Shown: one piece after another, positions 8,320 through 17,626 of the stretch
How positions within the stretch are numbered: the first letter of the stretch is position 1
Layout: each line of letters starts with the position of its first letter
NCBI RefSeq assembly: GCF_025947225.1
Contig: NZ_CP110005.1
Span: 744,001 to 808,000, forward strand
Length of the DNA: 64,000 nt
Reading direction: 5' to 3'
Origin: Flavobacterium sp. N2270
GTDB taxonomy: Bacteria > Bacteroidota > Bacteroidia > Flavobacteriales > Flavobacteriaceae
Notes under the pieces: generated by a model
Databases searched by the model: none
What the model was told of the DNA's origin: nothing
The model's input: only the letters and a program-made list of their open reading frames with translations
Made by a program: the position numbers and the translations under genes

Positions 8320-9807
8320 ATGACTTTAAAAGCTTTTGCAGCAAAATTATTTGCGAAAAGAATTCATACTGCCACACAAAAATGGGCAACTAATCCTATA
8401 GTTACTCAAGAAAAAACGTTTCAAGAATTACTGGCTATGGCCAAAGAAACACAGTTTGGTAAAGATCATAATTTCCATACAATAAAAACGTTTCAAGAAT
8501 TTGCTGAGCAAGTTCCTGTTCGCGATTATGAACAACTGAAACCTTATATAGATAGAGTTGTAAAAGGCGAAGAAAATATACTTTGGAAAGGAAAACCTTT
8601 ATATTTTGCCAAAACATCTGGAACTACTTCTGGAGCAAAATACATTCCGCTTACAAAAGAATCAATGCCTTTTCACATTCAAGCGGCTCGAAATGCTATT
8701 TTGAGTTACATTCAAGAAACAGGAAAAGCCGATTTTGTAAATGGAAAAATGATATTCTTACAAGGAAGTCCGGTTTTAGAAGATAAAAACGGAGTTCAGT
8801 TAGGCCGACTTTCCGGAATTGTAGCACATTTTGTTCCAAAATATTTACAAAAAAACCGAATGCCCAGTTGGGAAACCAATTGTATTGAAGATTGGGAAAC
8901 CAAAGTAAATGCAATTGTTGAAGAAACAATTCATGAAGATATGTCGGTTATTTCCGGAATTCCTTCTTGGGTACAAATGTATTTTGAAAAGTTAAAAGAA
9001 AAAGCAAATAAGCCTGTGGGCGAAATTTTCAAAAACTTTAATTTATTCATTTATGGTGGCGTTAATTTCGAACCTTACAGAGCTAAGTTTGAAAATTTAT
9101 TAGGAAGAAAAGTAGATTCTATAGAACTTTTTCCAGCTTCAGAAGGTTTTTTCGCTTACCAAGATTCCCAAAAAGAAAAAGGAATGTTGCTGCTGTTGAA
9201 CTCGGGAATTTTTTACGAATTTATAAGAGCAGATGAATTTTACACTGAAAATCCAAAACGACTTACTATTGGTGAAGTTGAACTTAATGTAAACTACGTT
9301 CTAATCATTTCTACCAATGCAGGACTTTGGGCCTATAATATTGGCGATACCGTTCAATTTACTTCTTTAAAACCTTACAGAATAATTGTTTCCGGGCGAA
9401 TAAAACATTTTATATCGGCTTTTGGAGAACATGTCATTGCAAAAGAAGTAGAAAGTGCTTTACAAGAAGCAACAGAAAACTCAGATGTAAGAATAAACGA
9501 ATTTACTGTTGCACCACAAATTAACCCAACTTCAGGCTTACCATATCATGAATGGTTTATTGAATTTGAAAACGAACCTAATAATTTAGAAGAATTTGCG
9601 TTACAAATAGATAATGCTATGCGAAAGCAAAACATTTATTATGACGATTTAATTGTAGGTAAAGTTTTAAGAACATTGGTAATTACTAAAGTAATTAAAA
9701 ATGGTTTTCAAGAGTATATGAAATCTATTGGAAAATTAGGCGGACAAAATAAATTACCAAGATTAAGTGATAATAGAATTATTGCTGATAAATTAGAAAG
9801 AGAATAG
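8320..9807 (+). CDS. GH3 auxin-responsive promoter family protein (adenylating enzyme)
   Basis: A 495-residue member of the GH3 branch of the firefly-luciferase superfamily. Plant members activate acyl acids with ATP and join them to amino acids; bacterial substrates are mostly unknown. The ATP-binding loop TSGTTSGAKYIPLT begins near residue 99. YGGVNFEPY and ELFPASEGFFAYQD mark the second and third adenylation motifs, and GRIKHFISAFGEHV marks the hinge into the C-terminal domain. It is full length. It follows the M23-like gene by 3 bases and precedes two paralogous secreted proteins; none of these neighbours indicates a substrate. Confidence 0.92.
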   Translation: MTLKAFAAKLFAKRIHTATQKWATNPIVTQEKTFQELLAMAKETQFGKDHNFHTIKTFQEFAEQVPVRDYEQLKPYIDRVVKGEENILWKGKPLYFAKTSGTTSGAKYIPLTKESMPFHIQAARNAILSYIQETGKADFVNGKMIFLQGSPVLEDKNGVQLGRLSGIVAHFVPKYLQKNRMPSWETNCIEDWETKVNAIVEETIHEDMSVISGIPSWVQMYFEKLKEKANKPVGEIFKNFNLFIYGGVNFEPYRAKFENLLGRKVDSIELFPASEGFFAYQDSQKEKGMLLLLNSGIFYEFIRADEFYTENPKRLTIGEVELNVNYVLIISTNAGLWAYNIGDTVQFTSLKPYRIIVSGRIKHFISAFGEHVIAKEVESALQEATENSDVRINEFTVAPQINPTSGLPYHEWFIEFENEPNNLEEFALQIDNAMRKQNIYYDDLIVGKVLRTLVITKVIKNGFQEYMKSIGKLGGQNKLPRLSDNRIIADKLERE

Positions 9808-9826
9808 AAAAAAGAGAATAGAAAAA
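9799..9826 (+). repeat. 14-bp tandem duplication at the end of the GH3 gene
   Basis: AGAGAATAGAAAAA occurs twice back to back (9799-9812 and 9813-9826). The first copy contains the GH3 stop codon; the second forms the purine-rich leader of the next gene. Confidence 0.8.
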
Positions 9827-9828
9827 AG

Positions 9829-10704
9829 ATGAAAGAGAAAAGATTTTTGAGTTTGATTTTATTCATTGCTGCATTTTCCCTTTCTGCTCAAGTAAAAGGA
9901 ATTGTTTTGGATAGTATTTCAGATAAGCCTATTGTTTATGCAGCAGTTATGTATGAAAACTCTAAAATTGGAGTAAACACAGATGAAAACGGAAATTTTA
10001 TTTTACCTCAAAAAGATTCTTTAAACATAATTCATGCTTCTAATTTGGGTTATTTTGATAAAAAAATATCCAAAGATTCAAATTTAATTATAAAACTTGC
10101 TCCAAAAATTTATAACTTAAATGAAGTTGTTGTTACTGATAAAAGAAACAATGAGGAATTAATTATTGGAGATATAAAGAAAAAAGGAACTGGTTTTAGT
10201 AATGGAGGAACATCACATATTTGGGCCAAACTATTCCAATTTGAAGATAAATTTTACGTTTTTAAACATGTTAAAGAAATTAAGTTCATTACTAACTCAA
10301 GAGTAAAAAACTCAATACTTAAATTAAGATTATTTACAATCGATTCACTTAACATAATTAAAGATGATTTAATAAAAGAAGATATTATTATTACCTGTAA
10401 AAAAGGAAAACAAATTCAAACGATAGATATTTCAGAATATAATATTATTTTTCCTGAAGAAGGCTTAATGATTGGATTTGAAAATTTAGTTATAGAAGAA
10501 AACAAATTCGAATATATTTATACAATTGAAGGACAAAAAGGCAAACACAAAGGAATTAGTTATGAACCTAAAATTAAAGGTTTTTTTAATAATGAAGCAA
10601 CAGTTTACTCCATTTCAAACAACAAAGCCTTTTTAATGATTTATAAAGCAAAAAATCAAGAAGGTTTTCACGATATAAGCTTACAAATCACATTAACCAA
10701 TTAA
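9829..10704 (+). CDS. Secreted CarboxypepD_reg-like protein, paralog 1
   Basis: A 291-residue exported protein. A signal peptide (residues 1-21, ending SLSAQ) is followed by a carboxypeptidase-regulatory-like beta sandwich (about 22-105: KGIVLDSISDKPI, GVNTDENGNF, LNEVVVTD) of the kind found at the front of SusC/TonB receptors. Here it is followed not by a barrel but by about 180 residues of unrecognised sequence. That part shares a pattern with the next gene: ILKLRLFTIDSLN, then a basic KKG turn, DISEYNI.FPEEG and a late ExL.I. The downstream paralog starts 1 base after the stop. Its function is unknown; an outer-membrane or periplasmic binding role is only a guess. Confidence 0.85.
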   Translation: MKEKRFLSLILFIAAFSLSAQVKGIVLDSISDKPIVYAAVMYENSKIGVNTDENGNFILPQKDSLNIIHASNLGYFDKKISKDSNLIIKLAPKIYNLNEVVVTDKRNNEELIIGDIKKKGTGFSNGGTSHIWAKLFQFEDKFYVFKHVKEIKFITNSRVKNSILKLRLFTIDSLNIIKDDLIKEDIIITCKKGKQIQTIDISEYNIIFPEEGLMIGFENLVIEENKFEYIYTIEGQKGKHKGISYEPKIKGFFNNEATVYSISNNKAFLMIYKAKNQEGFHDISLQITLTN

Positions 10705-10705
10705 T

Positions 10706-11530
10706 ATGAAGCAATTTTTTTTCTTATTACTAACTACATTTTCCCTTTCCGCACAAGTAAAAGGAATCGTTAAAGATAACAGTACTGGCGAACCTATTCC
10801 ATTTGTAAATATTTGGGTTGAAAATGAGAATATTGGAACTACTACTGAAATAGACGGAACATTTTCTATTAACGTTAAGGAAAAAGATAAAAAATTAATC
10901 ATCTCTGTTTTAGGATATGAAACACAGACTTTAAAACAAGCCGAATTCATGAATATTGAGCTTATGCCAAAATTGTATGAACTTAATGATGTGGTTGTTT
11001 TAATGAAGAAACAATCCAAGTATTTAGAAATTGGAAATGTAGATCACACTATTATGCAAGCTTTTGATAACGGTCCAAAAGTGGAAGCAAAATATTTTCC
11101 TTATGATTCAAAATACAAGAAACTAAAATTCATAAAAAAAGTCACCATTTTTACCGATTGTAGAATTGACAGCGCTTCTCTAAAAATTCGTTTTTTCAGC
11201 GTTGATTCTTTAGGAAATCCAAGTTATGAATTATTAAATAGAGATTTTATTGTTACTGTAAAAAAAGGAGTTATAAAACATAAATTTGATGTTTCAGAAT
11301 TCAATTTAACCATGCCAACCAATGGAATTTTTGTAGCTTATGAAAAACTATTAATCTCAGATAACAGAACATCAAAAGGATATCAACCATATGTTTTATA
11401 CAATCATGTGGATCGTGATTTTTATTTTGTTTTTACGGGTGGAAAATGGTATAAACTCATTAACAATGAAGATCCACTAGAGCAAATTAGCATCAATGAA
11501 CCTGCTATAAATCTAATCCTTACTAACTAA
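10706..11530 (+). CDS. Secreted CarboxypepD_reg-like protein, paralog 2
   Basis: A 274-residue paralog of the preceding protein with the same layout: signal peptide ending SLSAQ, a CarboxypepD_reg-like domain (KGIVKDNSTGEPIPFVNIWV, GTTTEIDGTFSIN, LNDVVVL), then the same unnamed C-terminal domain (SLKIRFFSVDSLG, VKKGVIKHKFDVSEFN, MPTNGIFVAYEKL). The DNA around the signal-peptide/domain junction is nearly the same in both genes, so they arose by local duplication. The two are one base apart and must be co-transcribed. No function can be assigned. Confidence 0.85.
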   Translation: MKQFFFLLLTTFSLSAQVKGIVKDNSTGEPIPFVNIWVENENIGTTTEIDGTFSINVKEKDKKLIISVLGYETQTLKQAEFMNIELMPKLYELNDVVVLMKKQSKYLEIGNVDHTIMQAFDNGPKVEAKYFPYDSKYKKLKFIKKVTIFTDCRIDSASLKIRFFSVDSLGNPSYELLNRDFIVTVKKGVIKHKFDVSEFNLTMPTNGIFVAYEKLLISDNRTSKGYQPYVLYNHVDRDFYFVFTGGKWYKLINNEDPLEQISINEPAINLILTN

Positions 11531-11543
11531 TAATAAAAAATCT

Positions 11544-11551
11544 TACCTTTG
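11544..11551 (+). promoter_or_regulatory. -7 box of the DUF6909 gene
   Basis: TACCTTTG, 23 bases before the ATG at 11575, matches TAnnTTTG. No clear -33 element. Confidence 0.5.
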
Positions 11552-11574
11552 TTGGTTAGATATAAATAATATAA

Positions 11575-13263
11575 ATGAAAGAAATTAAAAACATTTCGCG
11601 TTCTAGAGCGCAAGAGTCGTCAGCAGCTATTGAACGACTGTACATTACCATGAGACATTTATTTAACAGAGGTTTTTATAAACCAATGGGTGTTTCAGGA
11701 GAAACTTTAAGAGAAGCCTTACTATCACTTCGACCAGAAATTTACGGAAGTATTGCAGAAGAAAAAGTAGAATTAAGCGGATTATTATATGTAATTGAGC
11801 GATTACCTATTGGTATCGAACAATGCAGATATATTAATTTAACTTCAGATGAAGGATATTCAAATTCTCATTTTAAAGCAATTGTTCCTCCAAAAAGAAG
11901 AAGAAATTGTTATCGTATTGACGATGAACAAATGAATATTGAAATTACACGTGGACGTTCAGATATTTATGATATTTTAACCCATTTAACCTTTATTTTT
12001 ATTGAATCTCATAAAATTAAAGATCGCGTTTTAATTGATGAAGAAGGAAAGGTTTCTCGCGATTGGGAAAAATTAGAAGAAACAGTTTTAAATACTAAAA
12101 AACTTACTTTAGTGGAAAGAGAAAAAGCAATTTCTCATGCCGCTAATATTTTAGGAAGAACATTTGCAGAAGTACAAAGTATTTACCCAGATTTTGCTAC
12201 AGCAGATGCTCCAGAACGTTTTTTACATATTGTATATTGGTTAGGAAAACTAGCTATTGAAGAAGTAGTAGATAATAATAAACGTACTATTACTTTTAGT
12301 CCTATTCTTAGAGAGCGCTTAGGACACCATATTTATGGAGAAATTTGGGCAAATAACATTAAAGAAGTTTTAGAAAAAAATAATTTATTACAAAGACCAA
12401 TTCATGTTATAAGTGCCAATATGCACAGTGTAATGAATTCTATTTTTGCTAAACCCGTTTTAGAATCTAAATACAAAGGAAAGTCTGATTATGTGATTTA
12501 TGAAGATTTAAGCAGTTCTTCTAATAACGATTTACGTAAAAAAGTAGAAACTGTTGCCATGCAACAAGGAATGGTTTTTTTACCAGATACTTCAGGAACC
12601 AATATTGATGTTCAAATTTTTGATACTGCAAAGATTGATTTAAAGAAATCAGCATTTCCAACTGCACAAATTAATGGTGAAAAACCCGTTTTAATTGTAA
12701 TGGATTATGCTTTTGGGGAACAAGCCTACGAAACTATTGATGAGCTTTTAAAACCATATAAAAAAGGAAAAGACAAAACATTTATTAATGTTGAATCGGT
12801 TTCGATAATGGGTAAAGCTGGAATTCTTGAAGGCGGAAAAGGAGACATTATGATTCCTTGTGCACACATAAACGAAGGAACTGCAGACAATTACCCTTTT
12901 GAAAATGAATTAACAGCAGAAATGTTTAAAGGACATGATATGCCTGTTTTTGCAGGACCAATGGTTACTGTTCTTGGTACCTCTTTACAAAATAGAGATT
13001 TATTAAAGTTTTTCCATGAATCAACTTGGAAAGCTATAGGTTTAGAAATGGAAGGAGCTTATTATCAAAAAGCAATTCAATCGGCTTCTAAAATTAGAAA
13101 AAGTATTAACCCAAATGTAAAAGTTCGATATGCTTATTATGCATCTGATAACCCTTTGGAAACAGGTAGCACACTAGCTTCAGGAGGATTAGGAACAACA
13201 GGTGTAAAACCAACGTACTTAATTACCATTAAAATTCTAGAACAAATTTTCAACGTTAAATAA
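11575..13263 (+). CDS. DUF6909-type protein with nucleoside phosphorylase-like C-terminal half
   Basis: A 562-residue cytoplasmic protein of a family found in flavobacteria (DUF6909 by recall). The N-terminal half is helical (LYITMRHLFNRGFYKPMGV, SDIYDILTHLTFIFIESHKI). The C-terminal half carries features of the PNP/MTA-SAH nucleosidase superfamily: a SIMGKAGIL.GGKGDIMIP strand-loop, the GLEMEGAY motif (M492-E493, the usual nucleoside ribose-binding ME pair) and YASDNP with D525 where these enzymes hold the catalytic base-binding Asp. AMP nucleosidase has a similar two-part plan. Nucleoside or nucleotide hydrolysis is therefore inferred but not shown. A Wzz-like gene follows 5 bases later, so the pair may be co-transcribed. 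Confidence 0.85.
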   Translation: MKEIKNISRSRAQESSAAIERLYITMRHLFNRGFYKPMGVSGETLREALLSLRPEIYGSIAEEKVELSGLLYVIERLPIGIEQCRYINLTSDEGYSNSHFKAIVPPKRRRNCYRIDDEQMNIEITRGRSDIYDILTHLTFIFIESHKIKDRVLIDEEGKVSRDWEKLEETVLNTKKLTLVEREKAISHAANILGRTFAEVQSIYPDFATADAPERFLHIVYWLGKLAIEEVVDNNKRTITFSPILRERLGHHIYGEIWANNIKEVLEKNNLLQRPIHVISANMHSVMNSIFAKPVLESKYKGKSDYVIYEDLSSSSNNDLRKKVETVAMQQGMVFLPDTSGTNIDVQIFDTAKIDLKKSAFPTAQINGEKPVLIVMDYAFGEQAYETIDELLKPYKKGKDKTFINVESVSIMGKAGILEGGKGDIMIPCAHINEGTADNYPFENELTAEMFKGHDMPVFAGPMVTVLGTSLQNRDLLKFFHESTWKAIGLEMEGAYYQKAIQSASKIRKSINPNVKVRYAYYASDNPLETGSTLASGGLGTTGVKPTYLITIKILEQIFNVK

Positions 13264-13268
13264 TCATT

Positions 13269-14255
13269 ATGAGCTCAAACCCTCAAGACCAAGAAATAGA
13301 TTTAGGTCAAGTGTTTACTAAAGTAGGATCTTTATTTCAAAAAGGAATTGATTCTATATTTGATTTGTTTTTATTTATAAAAAAGAAATTTTTACTGCTA
13401 ACTGTTTTATTAATTATTGGAATAGTTGCAGGTTATTTTTTAGATAAAAATAATAAATCTTATAACCATCAGGTTATTGTTATTCCAAATTTTGGAAGTA
13501 CTGATTATTTATACTCTCAAATTGATTTACTAGAAGCAAAAAGAAAAGAAAATGATACGGTTTATTTAAAAGAAATTGGAATTAAAAAACCTTCAAAAAT
13601 TAATTCTTTTAAGATTGAACCTATAATTGATGTTTATAAATTTATAGAAAACCAAAATAACGATAAAGCCAATTTAAATTTTGAGTTAATAAGACTTATG
13701 GCTGAAGATGGAGATTTGGAAACAATTTTAAAAGATGGTTTAACTAGTAAAAATTATCCATATCATATTATTAATTTTTCAACAATAGGTCAAACTACAG
13801 AAGAGGCAACTGTTCAACCTATTTTAGCGTTTTTAAACAGTTCTAATTATTATAATACTATTCAAAAAGAGTATATTAATAATATACAGTTAAAAATGAT
13901 TGCGAACGACAGTACAATTTCTCAAATTAATGAATTGTTAAATGATTTTGCTAAGACATCTTCAAATGAACAAAAAAGCGATAAATTAGTTTATTATAAT
14001 GAAAACAACCAATTAAACGAAATTATTAAAACTAAAGATGCATTGGTTAGTGAGCAAGGTATTCATAAAATTAATTTGATTAATAACGATAAGACTATAA
14101 AACAAGTAAGTTCAATTATTAATATAAAAGATACTAAAGGTGTAAATGGTAAAATGAAATTAATACTACCTTTTTTATTCCTCTTTTTATTTTTTATTTT
14201 TTCTGGTTTACAAATATTTTACAAACGTCAAATTAGTAAAAGAAACATAGCTTAG
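13269..14255 (+). CDS. Wzz-like chain-length determinant membrane protein
   Basis: A 328-residue inner-membrane protein with two membrane helices, at about residues 38-57 and 298-318, enclosing a large periplasmic helical region. This is the layout of Wzz/polysaccharide co-polymerases, which set O-antigen or capsule chain length. No cytoplasmic tyrosine kinase domain is present, so it is closer to the Wzz than the Wzc type. The sequence is divergent and no proline-rich Wzz motif stands out near the second helix, so the call rests on topology and on its place 2 bases before rfbB. Confidence 0.72.
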   Translation: MSSNPQDQEIDLGQVFTKVGSLFQKGIDSIFDLFLFIKKKFLLLTVLLIIGIVAGYFLDKNNKSYNHQVIVIPNFGSTDYLYSQIDLLEAKRKENDTVYLKEIGIKKPSKINSFKIEPIIDVYKFIENQNNDKANLNFELIRLMAEDGDLETILKDGLTSKNYPYHIINFSTIGQTTEEATVQPILAFLNSSNYYNTIQKEYINNIQLKMIANDSTISQINELLNDFAKTSSNEQKSDKLVYYNENNQLNEIIKTKDALVSEQGIHKINLINNDKTIKQVSSIINIKDTKGVNGKMKLILPFLFLFLFFIFSGLQIFYKRQISKRNIA

Positions 14256-14257
14256 TT

Positions 14258-15271
14258 ATGAAACATATTTTAGTAACAGGTGGAGCTGGATTTATTGGAT
14301 CTAATTTTATTCCTTATTTTTTGGAAAAAAACCAAGATTATCATATAGTTAACCTTGACTTATTAACTTATGCGGGTGATTTAGCAAACTTAAAAGAAAC
14401 TGAAAATCATAATAGATACACTTTTATACAAGGAGATATTTGTGATGGTAATTTTATAAAAGAATTATTTATTAAACATCAATTTCATGATGTAGTTCAC
14501 TTCGCTGCCGAAAGCCATGTAGATAATTCTATTTCTGGTCCGGAAGCTTTTATTAAAACTAATGTTTTAGGAACGTTTAATTTATTAGACACAGCCAGAA
14601 AACTTTGGATGAACGGCCCAAATGATTATAAAGAAAACTTTAAAAATGCTCGTTTTCACCATGTTTCTACCGATGAGGTTTATGGAACACTTGGCGAAAT
14701 TGGTTTGTTTGAAGAAACCACACCTTATGCGCCAAATAGTCCGTATTCTGCTTCAAAAGCAGGTTCAGATATGATAGTTAGAAGTTATTTTCACACCTAC
14801 GGAATGAATGTGATTACTACTAATTGTTCTAATAATTACGGACCAAAACAACATAACGAAAAGTTGATTCCAACAATCATTCGTAAAGCAATTACAGGTG
14901 AACCTATTCCCATTTATGGCGATGGAAAAAATGTACGCGATTGGCTGTATGTTTTAGATCATTGTAAAGGCATTGAATTGGCTTTTAAAATTGGTAAAGC
15001 AGGTGAAACCTATAATATTGGTGGAAGAAATGAAAGAAATAATTTGCAGATAGTAAATACTATTTGTGAAATATTAAATTCAAAAATTCCATTAAAAGAA
15101 GGAAAATATCAAGATTTAATTACGTTTGTAAAAGATCGCCCGGGTCATGATATGCGTTATGCAATTGATGCTACTAAAATTGAAAATGATTTAGGTTGGA
15201 AAGCCGATGAAAATTTTGATACAGGAATTCTTAAAACCATAGAATGGTATTTAGAAAAGTTTAAAAAATAG
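14258..15271 (+). CDS. rfbB: dTDP-glucose 4,6-dehydratase
   Basis: Second step of dTDP-L-rhamnose synthesis: converts dTDP-D-glucose to dTDP-4-keto-6-deoxy-D-glucose. The 337-residue extended SDR shows the NAD-binding GGAGFIGSN at residues 7-15, HFAAESHVDNS, the STDEVYGTLG segment with the catalytic Asp-Glu pair, the YSASKAGSD catalytic YxxxK, and NNYGPKQ. It is full length. It starts the complete rfbB-A-C-D set; the gap to rfbA carries a three-fold 11-bp repeat. Confidence 0.97.
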   Translation: MKHILVTGGAGFIGSNFIPYFLEKNQDYHIVNLDLLTYAGDLANLKETENHNRYTFIQGDICDGNFIKELFIKHQFHDVVHFAAESHVDNSISGPEAFIKTNVLGTFNLLDTARKLWMNGPNDYKENFKNARFHHVSTDEVYGTLGEIGLFEETTPYAPNSPYSASKAGSDMIVRSYFHTYGMNVITTNCSNNYGPKQHNEKLIPTIIRKAITGEPIPIYGDGKNVRDWLYVLDHCKGIELAFKIGKAGETYNIGGRNERNNLQIVNTICEILNSKIPLKEGKYQDLITFVKDRPGHDMRYAIDATKIENDLGWKADENFDTGILKTIEWYLEKFKK

Positions 15272-15293
15272 AAAAAGGTTTATATGGGTTATG

Positions 15294-15326
15294 TATGGAG
15301 TATCTATGGAGTAACTACGGAGTATC
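15294..15326 (+). repeat. Three tandem 11-bp repeats between rfbB and rfbA
   Basis: TATGGAGTATC (15294-15304), TATGGAGTAAC (15305-15315) and TACGGAGTATC (15316-15326) follow each other without gaps. The 11-bp period is about one helical turn. They end 24 bases before the rfbA ATG. Confidence 0.85.
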
Positions 15327-15350
15327 TATTTAGTTTAAGTTTATAAAAAT

Positions 15351-16214
15351 ATGAAAGGAATTATATTAGCAGGAGGTTCAGGAACACGTTTACACCCTTT
15401 AACATTGGCCGTAAGTAAGCAATTGATGCCTATTTATGATAAACCAATGATATATTACCCATTGTCTACTTTAATGACGGCTGGTATTCGCGAAATTTTA
15501 ATTATTTCTACTCCTCAAGATTTGCCTTTATTTGAAAAATTATTAGGTGACGGAAGTAATTTAGGTTGTCGATTTGAATACGCAGTACAAGAAAACCCAA
15601 ATGGTTTAGCTGAAGCATTTATCATTGGAAAAGAATTTGTGGGTAACGATAAAGTTGCTTTAATTCTTGGAGATAATATTTTTTATGGAACTGGTTTAGC
15701 CGAATTATTACAAGCCAATAACAATCCAAACGGAGGAATTGTATATGCTTACCATGTGCTTGATCCAGAACGTTATGGAGTAGTTGATTTTGATACTGAA
15801 GGTAAAGTTCTATCTATTGATGAAAAACCCTCACACCCTAAATCAAACTATGCTGTTCCAGGAATTTATTTTTATGACAATTCTGTCCTTGAAATAGCCG
15901 CAAACATTAAACCTAGTCATCGTGGTGAATTAGAAATAACTGATGTAAATAAAGAATATTTAAAACAAGGAAAACTACAAGTAAGTATTTTAGATAGAGG
16001 AACTGCTTGGTTAGATACAGGAACTTTTAATTCGTTAATGCAAGCCGGACAGTTTGTTCAAGTTATTGAAGAACGCCAGGGATTAAAAATTGGTGCTATT
16101 GAAGAAGCAGCCTATAAAATGGGGTTTATTGATGCTGCACAATTGGAAAAATTAGCAGAACCATTATTAAAAAGCGGTTATGGTACGCATTTAATGAGTT
16201 TGATTAAAAAATAA
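15351..16214 (+). CDS. rfbA: Glucose-1-phosphate thymidylyltransferase
   Basis: First step of dTDP-rhamnose synthesis: dTTP plus glucose 1-phosphate gives dTDP-glucose and pyrophosphate. The 287-residue protein carries the nucleotidyltransferase signature [11 protein letters not shown] at residues 8-18, [16 protein letters not shown], the metal-site LGDNIFYG, and EKPSHPKSN. Length and motifs are standard. rfbC follows after 2 bases. Confidence 0.97.
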   Translation: MKGIILAGGSGTRLHPLTLAVSKQLMPIYDKPMIYYPLSTLMTAGIREILIISTPQDLPLFEKLLGDGSNLGCRFEYAVQENPNGLAEAFIIGKEFVGNDKVALILGDNIFYGTGLAELLQANNNPNGGIVYAYHVLDPERYGVVDFDTEGKVLSIDEKPSHPKSNYAVPGIYFYDNSVLEIAANIKPSHRGELEITDVNKEYLKQGKLQVSILDRGTAWLDTGTFNSLMQAGQFVQVIEERQGLKIGAIEEAAYKMGFIDAAQLEKLAEPLLKSGYGTHLMSLIKK

Positions 16215-16216
16215 AC

Positions 16217-16768
16217 ATGAACTTTACAGCTACTAAATTACAAGGTTGTTTTATTATTGAACCCAAAATTATTTCTGACGAAAGAGGTAGTTTTATGGAA
16301 AGCTATAATGAGAAAACATTTGCAAAAGGAGTAGGACAAAATGTTCACTTTGTTCAAGACAATCAGTCTGTTTCTAAAAAAGGAGTTTTAAGAGGTTTAC
16401 ATTATCAATGTGGAGAACACGCGCAAGCAAAGTTAGTTCGTGTTTTACAAGGTGAAGTTTTAGATATTGCTGTTGATATTCGTCCAGAATCAGCAACCTT
16501 TGGTCAATATGAATCGGTATTGCTTTCAGCTGAAAACCAAAAACAATTTTTTATTCCAAGAGGTTTTGCACATGGTTTTTTAGTTTTATCCGATACAGCA
16601 ACTTTCTTTTACAAGTGTGATAATTTTTATAATAAAGAAAGCGAAGGCGGTATTATTTTTAACGATAATACTATAAATATTGATTGGAATTTTCCTTCCG
16701 AGAAATTAATAATTTCTGAAAAAGATAAGTTTTTACCTACTTTAGAAAACGCCAAAAAAGTATGGTAG
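16217..16768 (+). CDS. rfbC: dTDP-4-dehydrorhamnose 3,5-epimerase
   Basis: Third step of the dTDP-L-rhamnose pathway. The 183-residue cupin has the family hallmarks DERGSFMESYNE, QDNQSVSKKGVLRGLHYQ with the catalytic His, VRVLQGEVLDIAVDIR, and FIPRGFAHGFLVLSD. Its last 7 bases overlap the rfbD start, a sign of translational coupling. Confidence 0.97.
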   Translation: MNFTATKLQGCFIIEPKIISDERGSFMESYNEKTFAKGVGQNVHFVQDNQSVSKKGVLRGLHYQCGEHAQAKLVRVLQGEVLDIAVDIRPESATFGQYESVLLSAENQKQFFIPRGFAHGFLVLSDTATFFYKCDNFYNKESEGGIIFNDNTINIDWNFPSEKLIISEKDKFLPTLENAKKVW

Positions 16769-17619
16769 TTTTAGTAACCGGAGCCAACGGACAGTTAGGT
16801 CAAGCAATTCAATCGATTGTTGATAATTACCCTTCAATCGATTTTGTGTTTTGTTCTTCTAGTGATTTAGATATTACAAATTCTGCGAATTGCGAAGCCA
16901 TTTTTAAGCAATATAAACCTCAATTTTGTATTAATGCTGCTGCATACACTGCAGTTGATAAAGCAGAAAGCGAACCCGAAAAAGCACATTTAATTAATGT
17001 AACTGGCGCTAAAAATGTAGCAGAAGTTTGTAAACAATATAATACTATTTTACTTCATATTTCTACCGATTTTGTTTTTGATGGAACTGCTAAAAAATCA
17101 TACACAGAAGACGATGTCCCAAATCCAACAGGAGTTTATGGGCAAACTAAACTAGATGGTGAAATTGCCATTCAGAACACTTGGAATAAGCATTTTATCA
17201 TTAGGACCTCTTGGGTGTATTCTCCATTTGGAAATAATTTTATGAAAACCATGATTCGTTTAGGAAATGAAAAGGACGAATTGTCTGTTGTTTCCGACCA
17301 AATTGGCACACCTACAAATGCAATTGATTTAGCAGAAGTATTACTTTTTATAGTTGAAAATCAAAAGATGAAAATCAAAAGTTTTGGTATTTATCATTTT
17401 TCAAATAAAGGTGAATGTTCTTGGTATGATTTTGCAAAAGAAATTTTTACATTAAATCACATTCAAATTAATTTAAAATCTATTCCAACGGAAGCTTATC
17501 CAACATCGGCAAAAAGACCAAAATATAGTGTTTTGGATAAAACAAAGATTACAACTACATTTGGAATTCCAATTAATAATTGGAAAGAAAGTTTAAAAAA
17601 GTGTACCCAATTGCTATAA
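16762..17619 (+). CDS. rfbD: dTDP-4-dehydrorhamnose reductase
   Basis: Last step, giving dTDP-L-rhamnose with NAD(P)H. The 285-residue reductase has an N-terminal VTGANGQLGQAI nucleotide-binding loop, INAAAYTAVDKAESEP, STDFVFDG, the YGQTKLDGE catalytic YxxxK and the RTSWVYSPFGNNF substrate region. Its ATG lies inside the end of rfbC. With rfbB, rfbA and rfbC the pathway is complete in this operon. Confidence 0.97.
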   Translation: MVVLVTGANGQLGQAIQSIVDNYPSIDFVFCSSSDLDITNSANCEAIFKQYKPQFCINAAAYTAVDKAESEPEKAHLINVTGAKNVAEVCKQYNTILLHISTDFVFDGTAKKSYTEDDVPNPTGVYGQTKLDGEIAIQNTWNKHFIIRTSWVYSPFGNNFMKTMIRLGNEKDELSVVSDQIGTPTNAIDLAEVLLFIVENQKMKIKSFGIYHFSNKGECSWYDFAKEIFTLNHIQINLKSIPTEAYPTSAKRPKYSVLDKTKITTTFGIPINNWKESLKKCTQLL

Positions 17620-17626
17620 ACTAAAA

